Assembly (NCBI RefSeq): GCF_000238375.3
Contig: NZ_AHBZ03000014.1
Location: 806,001-870,000, forward strand
Length of the DNA: 64,000 nucleotides
Direction of reading: 5' to 3'
From: Pseudoalteromonas citrea
Lineage (GTDB): Bacteria; Pseudomonadota; Gammaproteobacteria; Enterobacterales; Alteromonadaceae
The notes under the pieces are model-generated. The model was given only the letters and a program-made list of their open reading frames with translations. It was not told where the DNA came from and searched no databases. The position numbers and the translations under genes are program-made. Position 1 is the first letter of the stretch, and each line of letters begins with the position of its first letter. Below are positions 18,622 to 28,169 of this stretch, one piece after another.

Positions 18622-20067
18622 CTACTCAGTAGCTTGTGCTTTTTTAATAATGTTCGATGTTGAACACCCATTAAGAAAATCAAGCACTTTAACCTGGCCT
18701 CCAGTACTCAAAACATGTTCAGCTCCGGCAATTTCAGAGACTTTGTAGTCTCCCCCCTTGACCAAAACATCAGGGCTTAACTGTGCAATGAGTTCTGCGG
18801 GTGTGTCACCCTGTTCTTCACTACCAAATGGGATCACCCAATCCACTGACGCAAGCGCAGATAACACCATTGCACGCTCATCTAAGGGGTTTATTGGTCT
18901 ATCGGCCCCCTTTAATCGAGAGATGGACTCGTCCTTGTTCAACCCAACAACTAGCTTATCCCCCATTGCTTTTGCCTGAGCAAGATATTTGACATGACCC
19001 GCATGTAATATATCGAAGCAACCATTGGTGAACACAATGCGTTCACCATTGTTCTTGGCAAACTCTATATGCTGATGAACATCATCATAGGGCGCTTGAT
19101 AATGTTCGCCATTTTTAATTAAATATTGCCCCAACTTTTGGCTTAACTCTTCAGGGGTAACCGTCGCAGCCCCTAACTTACTCACAGCAATCCCCGCTGC
19201 AATATTAGCAACTTCGACCGCGTCTTTTGCGACCATTCCAGCGCCAAGCATTGTAGTGAGTGTCGCAATAACGGTATCTCCCGCCCCGGTTACATCGCTC
19301 ACCTCCCGTACTTGAGCAGGGAAGTGGTGCTTATCACTTTGAGTTATCAGTGACATGCCCTCCTCTGAGCGTGTCAGTAACATTGCATCGACACCCGCAT
19401 CAGTTAAAAGCGTGCGTGCACTTGCCGTCAAGCCCTCTTCTGAATCAACTTCACCACCAGCCAGCTTAAATTCATTTAGATTAGGGGTAATAAAGTCAGC
19501 ACCTTTATAGAGCGCAAAATCTGATGACTTAGGATCTACCAAGACGGTTTTCCCTGCCGCCTTTGCGACAGCTATCATATCTTGAACTGCCGATAATGCG
19601 CCTTTGTTATAATCAGAAAACAAGACATAATCATAATCACCAATAACCTGCTTTAACTTATCTAATAGCAGCCGACTGTGCGCTTGAGTAAATGTCTCTT
19701 CTAAATCTAAACGAACCACTTGTTGATGACGACTGATCACGCGCATTTTTGCTATGGTCGGGAGCCCATCCACACTGACTAACTGCGAATGGATATGTTC
19801 AGACTCTAAAATACGCTCTAGAGTTTGGCCAATATCGTCTTTTCCGATTAACCCCAGTAATCCAACCTTGCCATCAAGGTGCGCAACATTTTTGGCAACA
19901 TTGGCTGCGCCACCTGCTTTGTCCTCTAAACGGCTCACTTTAACAACGGGTACTGGTGCCTCTGGCGATATACGTCCAGTATCTCCCAACCAATAACGGT
20001 CCAGCATAACATCACCAACAACTAATACGCGGGCCCTGTTTAAGTCTTGTAAGCACGCTAAATTCAT
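18622..20067 (-). CDS. hldE: Bifunctional heptose-7-phosphate kinase / heptose-1-phosphate adenylyltransferase
   Basis: HldE carries out two steps of ADP-heptose synthesis. 481 aa. The N-terminal ribokinase-like domain (1-315) has [27 protein letters not shown] and the [14 protein letters not shown] anion hole with catalytic Asp. The C-terminal nucleotidyltransferase domain (about 343-475) has [15 protein letters not shown] with the HxGH motif. It starts one base inside the gmhA stop, so the two are translationally coupled. With gmhA and gmhB nearby, the full route from sedoheptulose 7-phosphate is encoded except for HldD. Confidence 0.97.
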   Translation of the reverse strand: MNLACLQDLNRARVLVVGDVMLDRYWLGDTGRISPEAPVPVVKVSRLEDKAGGAANVAKNVAHLDGKVGLLGLIGKDDIGQTLERILESEHIHSQLVSVDGLPTIAKMRVISRHQQVVRLDLEETFTQAHSRLLLDKLKQVIGDYDYVLFSDYNKGALSAVQDMIAVAKAAGKTVLVDPKSSDFALYKGADFITPNLNEFKLAGGEVDSEEGLTASARTLLTDAGVDAMLLTRSEEGMSLITQSDKHHFPAQVREVSDVTGAGDTVIATLTTMLGAGMVAKDAVEVANIAAGIAVSKLGAATVTPEELSQKLGQYLIKNGEHYQAPYDDVHQHIEFAKNNGERIVFTNGCFDILHAGHVKYLAQAKAMGDKLVVGLNKDESISRLKGADRPINPLDERAMVLSALASVDWVIPFGSEEQGDTPAELIAQLSPDVLVKGGDYKVSEIAGAEHVLSTGGQVKVLDFLNGCSTSNIIKKAQATE

Positions 20068-20657
20068 TATTGCTGCTCCGCCATCAACATATCAATTGCT
20101 TCACACAACCAGTGACCAATAAACATATGCGCTTCTTGAATTCGCGCCGTTTCATCATTGCGAATAATGATCGGCAACTTTGCTATATCTTTCACTTTGC
20201 CGCCGTCTCGGCCCGTTAATGCAACCGTATACGCACCAACTTCATTAGCAGCTTGTAATGCGAGGTTAATGTTAGCGCTAGTACCAGAGGTGGTTAAACC
20301 AATTACTAAGTCTTCAGGCTTACATAATGCTTGTACTTGACGTTCAAAAACGGTGTCAAAATGATAGTCATTACTGTGCGCTGTCAAAATAGAGGTGTCC
20401 GTCGTTAATGCGATTGACGCCAAAGGGCCTCTTTCTAGTTTATATCTAACAACAAACTCCGCAGCCAAATGTTGTGCGTCTGCGGCACTACCACCATTAC
20501 CAAACCAAATAACTTTACCGCCACTTGCTAAAGATTTTTGACAAGCTGCGAGCAGCTGCAGTGATTCTTCATGATAGTTCTTCATCGTATTAAAAACGTC
20601 TAAATGACGTTGTAACGAGGCCAAATAACTTTGTTCAACATGCTGATTTTGCGACAT
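20067..20657 (-). CDS. gmhA: Sedoheptulose 7-phosphate isomerase GmhA
   Basis: GmhA converts sedoheptulose 7-phosphate to D-glycero-D-manno-heptose 7-phosphate. 196 aa SIS-domain protein: [19 protein letters not shown] (about residues 51-69) and [10 protein letters not shown] (about 119-128) are the sugar-phosphate loops, and [18 protein letters not shown] near the end carries active-site Glu and His. DiaA is a close paralogue, but direct coupling to hldE favours GmhA. Confidence 0.93.
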   Translation of the reverse strand: MSQNQHVEQSYLASLQRHLDVFNTMKNYHEESLQLLAACQKSLASGGKVIWFGNGGSAADAQHLAAEFVVRYKLERGPLASIALTTDTSILTAHSNDYHFDTVFERQVQALCKPEDLVIGLTTSGTSANINLALQAANEVGAYTVALTGRDGGKVKDIAKLPIIIRNDETARIQEAHMFIGHWLCEAIDMLMAEQQ

Positions 20658-20712
20658 ATAAATTCCTAAATTACCGCTAGTTGGGCTTTATTCTGTAAAT
20701 AGTATCCGTGAC

Positions 20713-22164
20713 TTACCAGTATACATTGACTGATAACCAAGTATAACTCTCACCAAACACATCTTTACCAACCGCCAAGGTGGTTTCAACCTGACGCTGA
20801 GATATTTTCCGACTATTACTTATTTGTAGCTCTTGAGCTACTTCATAGCTTTGGCCTTGCTGACCTAATTCATTCCAGTAATCACTCACATTGTCTATTC
20901 TCGTGTATTTGGCACGCCAAAGTGATTGAAGGCTCTCGCTATAGGTGGCTTCTAGAATATGTGCTTGAGAAGGCGCAGCATCACCAAATTGGCGCTGATC
21001 GCCTATAAAGCTTCCCACTACTGCACCATCCACTGAATTCCCATAAACAGGATAAATTTCATTCACATACCATAAGCTATGCTGATTAGAGTATTCGTAA
21101 CGTAAAGTACTCTCTTTGGTCAGTTGTGGTAGATATACACCAAAGTTAGCGGCTGTGTTACCAAATTGATAGTTTTTATGGCCTTTGGTATCTTCACCAC
21201 CATACTCAAAATACCACTCTGCCGGGGTAAACATGTTTGTGCGCAAAGTGCTGGTAAACGTCACCCATTGATCGCCAAGCTCTGTATCTTTACTACCAGT
21301 TAAGCCGCTATTGTCATTACCTGCAGGGTCAAAATACGCCTTAAATACATCTTTGGTCGTCACTTTTCGTGGGCCGCCACCAAATTGCATCATGCGATTC
21401 AAGCCTAACTTCCAACCAGTCACAGGTTCAAGACTAAAGTGAGTACCTGCTAACTTAGGTTTACCGCTATGCAACGTACCTTGATACAAAATTGCGTCTT
21501 CAACATGCTCACCTTCGGCGTAAAACAGTTCAAAATCAAAGTTCCACCAATTTCTCAACGGGGCTATTAAGCCCAGCGAAACGGATGGCAATGGCTTAGC
21601 GTTATTAGAATACACTTGTGCAAAGCTTTTAAATGGAGAAAACCAATGCTCTTTATACCCTAAATTAAGCTGAAAAGTGTCGCCTCCCAATGCATAAAAT
21701 GTATTGTAAGCCACTAAATCACCAGCATCGACGCGATAATCAACTCCAATTTGTAACAGTGAACTGTCACTACCACGCCAAACCCCTTCTAAGGAAAGCT
21801 CAGCATATTCATCTGACGTGTTGCTTCTATCATTAGCCAGTTTAACAACTTCTCCAGAATCAGCTCTCAACTTTACACCTTGGCGAGTAATATCATCCTT
21901 ACTAAAGTAAGGCTTTAGCCGTCCTCGAATGCTATTGTATAAAGGTCTATCAATCGCGCTGAGCTTACGTAGTGCCATGTTTATTTCGCTAATTCGATAC
22001 GGTTTTGCCATTGGAGTTCCGTCCGTCAAGGCAAACATTTTATCAATTTGATACTCTAAAATGGCGTCTTTCCCTATGGGTAAATACGCAGTCGGTGCAG
22101 AAAAAGACTGGCTTGAGAAAAGAAACAGTGCACCAGCAAGATAATAGGTAATTTTGGACTTCAT
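20713..22164 (-). CDS. Wzi-like capsule assembly outer-membrane protein
   Basis: 483 aa with a clear signal peptide (MKSKITYYLAGALFLFSSQSFSA). The N-terminal helical region (about 25-115) precedes a long beta-barrel ending in an aromatic strand (TWLSVNVYW). The pattern fits the Wzi/capsule-assembly family, whose E. coli member is an 18-strand outer-membrane lectin that anchors group 1 capsule. No capsule polymerase genes are in the window, and in marine bacteria such proteins often sit with LPS genes, as here. Surface polysaccharide attachment is inferred from the family. Confidence 0.82.
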   Translation of the reverse strand: MKSKITYYLAGALFLFSSQSFSAPTAYLPIGKDAILEYQIDKMFALTDGTPMAKPYRISEINMALRKLSAIDRPLYNSIRGRLKPYFSKDDITRQGVKLRADSGEVVKLANDRSNTSDEYAELSLEGVWRGSDSSLLQIGVDYRVDAGDLVAYNTFYALGGDTFQLNLGYKEHWFSPFKSFAQVYSNNAKPLPSVSLGLIAPLRNWWNFDFELFYAEGEHVEDAILYQGTLHSGKPKLAGTHFSLEPVTGWKLGLNRMMQFGGGPRKVTTKDVFKAYFDPAGNDNSGLTGSKDTELGDQWVTFTSTLRTNMFTPAEWYFEYGGEDTKGHKNYQFGNTAANFGVYLPQLTKESTLRYEYSNQHSLWYVNEIYPVYGNSVDGAVVGSFIGDQRQFGDAAPSQAHILEATYSESLQSLWRAKYTRIDNVSDYWNELGQQGQSYEVAQELQISNSRKISQRQVETTLAVGKDVFGESYTWLSVNVYW

Positions 22165-22313
22165 CTTTTATCATTGTTTTTTGTCAATATGGCACTATGG
22201 TAACAAAGTTATTTTGTAGGAGCACGACCCTAAAGTGTGTAAATTTGTTATTAGATTTCAATTTTTACGAGATACACAGTAAAATAGCATTTTACAATTA
22301 TGATATTTAACTC

Positions 22314-23588
22314 ATGACACGCTTTTTTTACAGCTGTTTACTTTACATTCTCAGCCCTTTAATTGTTATTTATCTTTATTTTATTAGAGGTAAGAAAAAT
22401 CCAGACTATCGACAGAACTTCTCTGAACGTTTCGCCTTATCTCAAAATCACTTACCTAAAAATGCGGTCATTTTTCACTGTGCTTCAGTCGGCGAAGTAC
22501 TTGCTGCAGTCCCCTTAATAACGGCATACCAGAAAAAACATCAAAACAAAAAAATTATCGTGACCTGTAATACTCCAACTGGACGTCAACAAGTCATTGA
22601 TAGCTTCAAAGGGCATATACCAGTTTGCTATTTACCATTTGATTTTTGGGACTGCGCTAACCGCTTTATAAAACTTCTTAAGCCACAACAGCTTATTATT
22701 TTAGAAACCGAATTGTGGCTAAATATGATGACTACAGCCAAGCGAGCTCACTGCTCGACAATCATCATAAATGCGCGCCTTTCGCGGAAATCTTTAAGGG
22801 GTTATCAAAGAGTACCTCGACTCGCGAAGGCCATTATGGACAGCATTGACTATGTGGCAAGCCATAATCATGAAGATGTCGAGCGCTTTATTTCTTTAGG
22901 TTTACACGCTGACAGAATAACCGCTACCGGCTCAATAAAATTTGATATAAACATAGATACGGCAACACGTAAACAAGCTGAACAGTTAAAGTCTGAATTT
23001 AATCATCGACCTGTGTGGATCGCAGGGTCTAGTCACCCTAAAGAACACGAAAAACTGCTTTATGCACACCAACAGTTGCTTAAAGTATGTCCTGAAGCCC
23101 TCTTGATCATCGCACCAAGGCACCCTGAACAATTCGATGTAGTTGCCAATTTACTAACGCAACAAGCATTTACTTTTACTAAACGCAGTGAAAATTCGCC
23201 ATGCACAAAACAAGTGCTTCTTGCAAATACATTAGGCGAACTAAAAATGCTCTATGGGGCGGCGGATATTGCTTATATTGGTGGTAGTCTCATCGATAGA
23301 GGTGGCCACAACCCTCTGGAGGCTGCAGCATTTAATATAGGAGTTGTTACAGGCCCTAGCACTTATAACTTTGCACACATCTATCCGGATCTGTTTTTAC
23401 AGCAAGGCGCTATTTGTGTAGAGAATAAGACGGAGCTAGCCAGTCGATTGATCAGCTTGTTAGATGATCCCCACCAGCTTAAAGAGCTCGGCTCTAACGC
23501 AAGGCGCTGCCTTGACCAAAATCAGGGAGCTATCGAAAAGTCATTACAGATTTTAGAACATAATTTAATAAAAGAGACAATCTTATGA
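22314..23588 (+). CDS. waaA: 3-deoxy-D-manno-octulosonic acid transferase WaaA
   Basis: WaaA (KdtA) transfers Kdo from CMP-Kdo to lipid A precursor at the inner membrane. 424 aa with an N-terminal anchor helix (residues 1-24). It has the GT30 features FHCASVGEVLAAVPLI with the catalytic Glu, ILETELWLNMM, the VWIAGSSHPKEHEKLL nucleotide region, and GGSLIDRGGHNPLEAAAF near residue 320. It is divergent from the Wzi-like gene and overlaps the next gene by 4 bp. KdkA in the same block implies that this enzyme is monofunctional, though that is inference. Confidence 0.95.
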   Translation: MTRFFYSCLLYILSPLIVIYLYFIRGKKNPDYRQNFSERFALSQNHLPKNAVIFHCASVGEVLAAVPLITAYQKKHQNKKIIVTCNTPTGRQQVIDSFKGHIPVCYLPFDFWDCANRFIKLLKPQQLIILETELWLNMMTTAKRAHCSTIIINARLSRKSLRGYQRVPRLAKAIMDSIDYVASHNHEDVERFISLGLHADRITATGSIKFDINIDTATRKQAEQLKSEFNHRPVWIAGSSHPKEHEKLLYAHQQLLKVCPEALLIIAPRHPEQFDVVANLLTQQAFTFTKRSENSPCTKQVLLANTLGELKMLYGAADIAYIGGSLIDRGGHNPLEAAAFNIGVVTGPSTYNFAHIYPDLFLQQGAICVENKTELASRLISLLDDPHQLKELGSNARRCLDQNQGAIEKSLQILEHNLIKETIL

Positions 23589-24127
23589 ACGCGCAAATTA
23601 AAGCGATGCAGCATTGGGTGAGTGCTGTGATAGTCAAGTATAACTTTTGCCCATTTGCACGTAAGGAAGTCGAAGAAAATCGCATTCACTACAGTATATC
23701 CGAAAGTACAACACATGATGATGCTGTGATGGACATGTTAGAGCAGTGTGCTCAACTCACTTCGGATCCAGAGCGAGAAACGACATTACTCATGTTTCCA
23801 GAAGGGTTTGCATCTTTTGACGATTTTCTCGATTTAATCGATCTTGCAAACACCATGCTTCGCATTCAAAATTATGAAGGTGTATTCCAAATAGCGACAT
23901 TTCACCCAGACTATGTATTTGCTGATAGTGATGACAATGACCCAGCTAATTACACCAATCGAGCGCCTTTTCCCACCCTACATTTAATTCGTGAAGCAAG
24001 CATGTCAGATGCATTAGCAACCTATGATGACCCCGAAAGTATTCCTGAAAACAATATTAAGCTTGCACACCGTAAAGGCAAAGCCTTTTGGCAACAACTG
24101 CTAAACAGCTGCCATAACCCTCAGTAA
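23585..24127 (+). CDS. DUF1415 family protein
   Basis: 180 aa, soluble. Conserved family blocks are visible: VSAVIVKYNFCPFARKEV at the N-terminus, LLMFPEGFASFDDFLDLIDLA in the middle, and FQIATFHPDYVFAD with NYTNRAPFPTLHLIREASM. The invariant Cys and His residues could form a metal or redox site, but no activity is known to me. It is translationally coupled to waaA (ATGA overlap). Confidence 0.85.
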   Translation: MNAQIKAMQHWVSAVIVKYNFCPFARKEVEENRIHYSISESTTHDDAVMDMLEQCAQLTSDPERETTLLMFPEGFASFDDFLDLIDLANTMLRIQNYEGVFQIATFHPDYVFADSDDNDPANYTNRAPFPTLHLIREASMSDALATYDDPESIPENNIKLAHRKGKAFWQQLLNSCHNPQ

Positions 24128-24154
24128 AGTAAAGTAAAAACAAAACGATACCTG

Positions 24155-24192
24155 AAAAAATGCCCATGTTCACTCAGTGAAACATGGGCATT
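24155..24192 (-). terminator. Terminator of the TonB receptor gene, shared with waaA-DUF1415
   Basis: AATGCCCATGTTCAC pairs with GTGAAACATGGGCATT (one bulge, 3-4 nt loop). On the minus strand a T run (ATTTTTTC) follows the stem, so it ends the receptor transcript. It may also stop the convergent DUF1415 transcript. Confidence 0.8.
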
Positions 24193-24209
24193 GTGTTGCC
24201 ATTTCTTAT

Positions 24210-26309
24210 CTAGAAATCAATATTTATACCAATTGATGGTAAGGGCATATCAGGAAATATATAGTCTTTCTCATAATTGGAGTAATCCGCATTGTATTCA
24301 AACTCTTGAATAGAACGATTGCCGTACACGTTTAATATTTCAAAAAAGACATTCGCCTCTTGACCCCACAACTCAGTGTTATAATCAACGCGTATATCTA
24401 ACCTATGGTATGCACTCAATGTGCTTTCATTAAACCCTTCGTAAATAGGTTGATATAAAACAGGCTCAGACTGCGCACCCGAGTTTGACTCATAAATAGG
24501 CGTTGACCCTGTCACTTGTGTATAACGTCGACCGCTTTGATAGCGCCATTTAGCACCGACTTGCCATTCATTACTTATATCGTAGCTGGCAACCATATTG
24601 ACGACCCAAGGAAGATCAAATGCGTAATCAAATTCTTCCCCTGTAACATTGTTTGTTCTATCCGAGTGTGAATAAGCAATACTGACCCAGCCATACCACT
24701 TATCACTATAATTTTTATTAATGAGTAGCTCAGCACCATACGTCTGACCCTCACCTTCATTAAAGTAACGAGTGGTATTAGGTGCAATAACATCACCAAG
24801 TCGACTTGCTTGAGCCGCCGGGTTAGTCACAATCAGATCTTCGAGCTCTTTGTAATACAATTGTGCGCGCACAGCCCAAATTTCATCAACAACGTAATCA
24901 TAACCTAGTACATATTGAGTCGACTTTTCTTGCTCTAGTTCTGGGTTACCTAAACTTTCACTGACAAATGCAAAGTCTTTAAACCCTTGGTGATGTCGGC
25001 CGACACTGAAACTCAGCTTACCTGCATCTTGTATAGGAAGTGATGCCTTAAATCGAGGCTCTAACAATGACTCATCATTGTAATCATATTTACTGCCATT
25101 AACGCCAACATTAATATCAAACTGACCAATCTCTTGACGCCACTCAACGTAGGCTGATACCTCATCAAGATCGAGTTCTTCCGATGTTGAGAATTTAGGG
25201 CTAAAGTAACTTGGCGGGCACATTTCAAAATCATCGTTACACGGGAAGTCTCGACCAGATGCGTCCATATCAACTGTTTGCAGCTGATATTCACCACCAA
25301 CCATTAATACCCCCGAGTCAAAGTCATATTCTACCAAACCTTTTAAGCTCAAAATGTCGGTATCTGCCTTTAGGTTTAATATCTCCCCCTCTTTAGACAT
25401 ATCTTCTTTGGATAAGTGGTTTAATGCTACCTTATGGCGATACCTATCAAGCTGCCTATCCCAAATGACCCCCTGGTTGTTATAACTAAACTCATACAAT
25501 TCACCACTTTCTAAATCAGGGTTTTTAGCAACATCACGACTGCCTTCATCAAACTCAGTTTCAATTTTATCGTTGGCCCCTGTCGCAACAAAAGTTAGAC
25601 GGTCCTGACTATTTAAATCCCATACTAATTTAGTTTGGTAATCATTGTTTCTTGGTGGGGTTGGATAACTAAAGTCTTCATCTTCAATAAAGTTTTCAAT
25701 ATATAAATGCACCAACGACTCTCGAAATGATACATAGTAAGCCATATCCTCGTTGATCTGGCCTTCATGTAACAGAGAGGCTCGAATGAAGCTCAGCTCA
25801 ACATTCGTATTAGACTCAGTAAAGCTTGGGTCCCGAAGCTTAGTAACTATGAGTCCCCCATTTGCATCGTTAAATTGTGCGCTCCACGCACCGGTCTCTA
25901 ATGAGAAGTTTTCTATGAGTCTGGGGTTGTATGTTGATAGGCCGTCATTGTGAAATGTATACCCTACCTCTAAAAAATCGGTCTCATAGTAGTTATCCTG
26001 AGAACTTGATCCCCTAATAGCAGGTTCAGCAACAGGCCCCCCCGTGGCTGGCGGCGTTAATATTACACCCGGTAGTGCTTCAATTGCTTTTAAAGGATCA
26101 TTATTCGCCCCTGGTACTTTTAAAATTTTGCTGCTCGATAGCTCTAGACCAGACCCCCTAGTTCCCAATACCTGAATTGTTTCTATTTCATTTTGTACTT
26201 TTACATCGCTCGCTTCATTAGCGTTCGCGGCCCCTACCATTGCCCCTGATATTGCAAGGGCCAACGTAGAATAAACCAAGCGATTTTGATAATTATTTCT
26301 ATATGTCAT
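24210..26309 (-). CDS. TonB-dependent receptor, divergent from luxI
   Basis: 699 aa with an N-terminal signal peptide (LVYSTLALAISGAMVGAANANE). The plug begins near residue 44 (IETIQVLGTRGSG) and has DPLKAIEALPGVILTPPATGG and AEPAIRGSSSQDNYYETDFL. The barrel runs to a C-terminal Phe (SIGINIDF). The plug lacks the usual GRR loop and is unlike the receptor at position 1. It is divergent from the AHL synthase, and the shared 255-bp region holds a lux box, so it could take up, or be regulated with, something linked to the adjacent pathway. The substrate is unknown, and no clear Fur box was seen. Confidence 0.9.
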   Translation of the reverse strand: MTYRNNYQNRLVYSTLALAISGAMVGAANANEASDVKVQNEIETIQVLGTRGSGLELSSSKILKVPGANNDPLKAIEALPGVILTPPATGGPVAEPAIRGSSSQDNYYETDFLEVGYTFHNDGLSTYNPRLIENFSLETGAWSAQFNDANGGLIVTKLRDPSFTESNTNVELSFIRASLLHEGQINEDMAYYVSFRESLVHLYIENFIEDEDFSYPTPPRNNDYQTKLVWDLNSQDRLTFVATGANDKIETEFDEGSRDVAKNPDLESGELYEFSYNNQGVIWDRQLDRYRHKVALNHLSKEDMSKEGEILNLKADTDILSLKGLVEYDFDSGVLMVGGEYQLQTVDMDASGRDFPCNDDFEMCPPSYFSPKFSTSEELDLDEVSAYVEWRQEIGQFDINVGVNGSKYDYNDESLLEPRFKASLPIQDAGKLSFSVGRHHQGFKDFAFVSESLGNPELEQEKSTQYVLGYDYVVDEIWAVRAQLYYKELEDLIVTNPAAQASRLGDVIAPNTTRYFNEGEGQTYGAELLINKNYSDKWYGWVSIAYSHSDRTNNVTGEEFDYAFDLPWVVNMVASYDISNEWQVGAKWRYQSGRRYTQVTGSTPIYESNSGAQSEPVLYQPIYEGFNESTLSAYHRLDIRVDYNTELWGQEANVFFEILNVYGNRSIQEFEYNADYSNYEKDYIFPDMPLPSIGINIDF

Positions 26310-26442
26310 GACAACACCTTAAATAGCTTAAATTGATTGTGTAAGAAAACTACGAGAATTATGGGTCTTTCAACGTATAAAAATAATATATTAAATGTGA
26401 ATTTTTTGTGCAAAACCCTCTTGAACTTAAAATAAACTGCCA

Positions 26443-26462
26443 ACCTGTAAGAAACAACAGGA
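26443..26462 (+). promoter_or_regulatory. lux box upstream of luxI
   Basis: ACCTGT-N8-ACAGGA, 20 bp, matches 11 of 12 half-site bases of the classic LuxR site ACCTGT-N8-ACAGGT. A -10-like TTATAC (26485-26490) starts 22 bp after the box, near the spacing of class II LuxR-activated promoters. The luxI ATG follows at 26565 with AAAGGGA as ribosome-binding site. The TonB receptor start is 133 bp away on the other side. LexA boxes share CTGT-N8-ACAG, but the outer C/G bases favour LuxR. Confidence 0.75.
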
Positions 26463-26564
26463 CAACCCGAGAGAAGCTTTCAGGTTATACATTGTTATAA
26501 AACCAAGCTCATAAAAAAACAGATTAAGGTGTAATTACTAGCATTAGATAAAAGGGATAATAAA

Positions 26565-27161
26565 ATGCTAGATAATATAATAAAAAACACATACAACATT
26601 AATAAAATAGACACAGACACAAAAAACAAAATACACAAACTGAGATACAATGTATTTCACAAACAATTAAAATGGGACGTACCAGTTATTAATGAGCAAG
26701 AAATAGATGAGTATGATGATTTAGATCCTGTATTTGTTACTGCTAAAGATAATTCAGGAGAGCTCATTGGTTGTTTAAGAATATTAAAAACAACTAACAA
26801 GTATATGCTAAAAGATACTTTTCCTCAGCTTTTGAAAGATCAAGCGGCCCCAGAATCAAAATCGATTTTAGAAATTAGTCGCTTTGCCACGCAAAAAAGT
26901 GAACATTTATTTGATCCAAATGAAAAGCGCTACGTAACATATAGTGTGTTGCAGCAAGCATACCTGCATGCAATTGAGCAAGGAGTGGAAGAGTACGTAA
27001 TGGTAACAACATGCGCAATAGAGCGTTACCTTAGGATACTGGGTGTACCGACCAGTAGATTAGGGGACGGGCTAAGTATGGATATAGGCGGAGTTAATTC
27101 TGTTGCTATTAAAATGAACGTAAATGATGAATTCAAGCGTGCTGTATTTTCAATTCATTAG
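26565..27161 (+). CDS. LuxI-type acyl-homoserine lactone synthase
   Basis: 198 aa. The LuxI invariants are recognisable: LRYNVFHKQLKWDVP gives the Arg, Phe and Trp of the acyl/SAM pocket (about residues 27-41). DEYDDLDP gives the acidic triad. LIGCLRILKT contains the conserved Arg, and ILEISRFA has the Glu-Arg pair. It makes AHL from S-adenosylmethionine and acyl-ACP (or acyl-CoA). A strong lux box upstream predicts positive autoregulation. luxR follows on the same strand 83 bp later and the PKS after that. The acyl length cannot be read from sequence. Base composition is AT-rich compared with the housekeeping genes, suggesting acquisition. Confidence 0.95.
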   Translation: MLDNIIKNTYNINKIDTDTKNKIHKLRYNVFHKQLKWDVPVINEQEIDEYDDLDPVFVTAKDNSGELIGCLRILKTTNKYMLKDTFPQLLKDQAAPESKSILEISRFATQKSEHLFDPNEKRYVTYSVLQQAYLHAIEQGVEEYVMVTTCAIERYLRILGVPTSRLGDGLSMDIGGVNSVAIKMNVNDEFKRAVFSIH

Positions 27162-27193
27162 TTAGCGGCCATCCACTCCGTATCGACATCGAA

Positions 27194-27212
27194 CTATCGG
27201 AAATACCGATAG
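27194..27212. repeat. Inverted repeat before luxR
   Basis: CTATCGG-AAATA-CCGATAG, a perfect 7-bp dyad, lies 32 bp before the luxR start and 32 bp after luxI. It has no T tail, so an operator or small mRNA hairpin controlling luxR is more likely than a terminator. Confidence 0.5.
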
Positions 27213-27244
27213 ATATTAATGAAGAGCAGGATACGGAAAAAAAT

Positions 27245-27991
27245 ATGGATCACGATATAGCATTTATGATTGAGCGTTGGCTAATGCAGTGCCAACGCGC
27301 CTCTACAAAGACCCAACTAACGCAGATTTTACAGTCCATCGTCAAGCAGCTCGACATGGATTATTACCTTATGTGCGTTGTATCACCTCAACAGCTTAAA
27401 TCTTCTGATATGTTTGTCATCGATAATTATCCGAGCGATTGGATGTCGCATTATGTGGGGAATGATTTAAAGAAAAACGACCCCGTTGTACTCCATGCAC
27501 AAACCAGCGTTACCCCGATTTTTTGGCAAAATGCCAATATCATTAGTACTACAAACCCTCATGCAGACATAAAAATCATGCAGCAAGCTGCAGACGCAGG
27601 ACTGGTTGATGGCATAACCGCACCTATCAGAGGCATGTTTGGTGAATTTGGGCTCATCAGTATTGCATCTAAGGAACTCATTGATCTTGATAAATATATA
27701 AATTTAAACCAAATATTATTAAGTATAACGCCGTATCTATATGAAGCATCTAACCGTTTAAAGATAAATAACAGCCCAGCAAATAAAATAGAATTAACAA
27801 GTAGAGAATCTGAATGTATGGAATGGGTAATTGAAGGGAAAACAGCTTGGGAAACAGCTCAAATATTGGGTATATCTGAAAGAACAACAAATTTCCATGT
27901 GAATAATGTCATAGAAAAAACAAGCTCATCAAACAGACAACAAGCAATAGCAAAATTACTTATTTCAGGGTTATTAAAACCAGTTATTTAG
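27245..27991 (+). CDS. LuxR-type quorum-sensing transcription factor
   Basis: 248 aa. The N-terminal autoinducer-binding domain (about 15-165) has the family residues: YPSDWMSHYVGNDLKKNDPVV (Trp, Tyr, Asp-Pro), PIFWQN (Trp) and ADAGLVDGITAPIRG (Gly). The C-terminal GerE-type helix-turn-helix (about 183-245: ELTSRESECMEWVIEGKTAWE, GISERTTNFHVNNVIEK) is intact. It should bind the LuxI product and activate lux boxes upstream of luxI, the PKS and possibly 40925-41839. It is between luxI and the PKS, all on the plus strand. Confidence 0.95.
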   Translation: MDHDIAFMIERWLMQCQRASTKTQLTQILQSIVKQLDMDYYLMCVVSPQQLKSSDMFVIDNYPSDWMSHYVGNDLKKNDPVVLHAQTSVTPIFWQNANIISTTNPHADIKIMQQAADAGLVDGITAPIRGMFGEFGLISIASKELIDLDKYINLNQILLSITPYLYEASNRLKINNSPANKIELTSRESECMEWVIEGKTAWETAQILGISERTTNFHVNNVIEKTSSSNRQQAIAKLLISGLLKPVI

Positions 27992-28004
27992 ATAAGCAAC
28001 TCAT

Positions 28005-28024
28005 ACCTGTTATAAATACTAGGT
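28005..28024 (+). promoter_or_regulatory. Candidate lux box upstream of the PKS operon
   Basis: ACCTGT-N8-CTAGGT, 20 bp: the left half is perfect and the right half matches four of six bases. It is 14 bp after the luxR stop and 146 bp before the PKS ATG. A -10-like TAAAAC starts 18 bp after it. The 28025-28169 leader is very AT-rich with no gene. Confidence 0.5.
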
Positions 28025-28169
28025 TTGATTAAAAAAACACAATAAAACTAAATATAGGCAATAATTAAACAAAAAATCGACAGTCCCGAATTTATTATTA
28101 ATACCAATCAGAAACGAATAAGAATTACATTCTGATAAACTTTAATAATATAAATAATTGGGAACTGTT

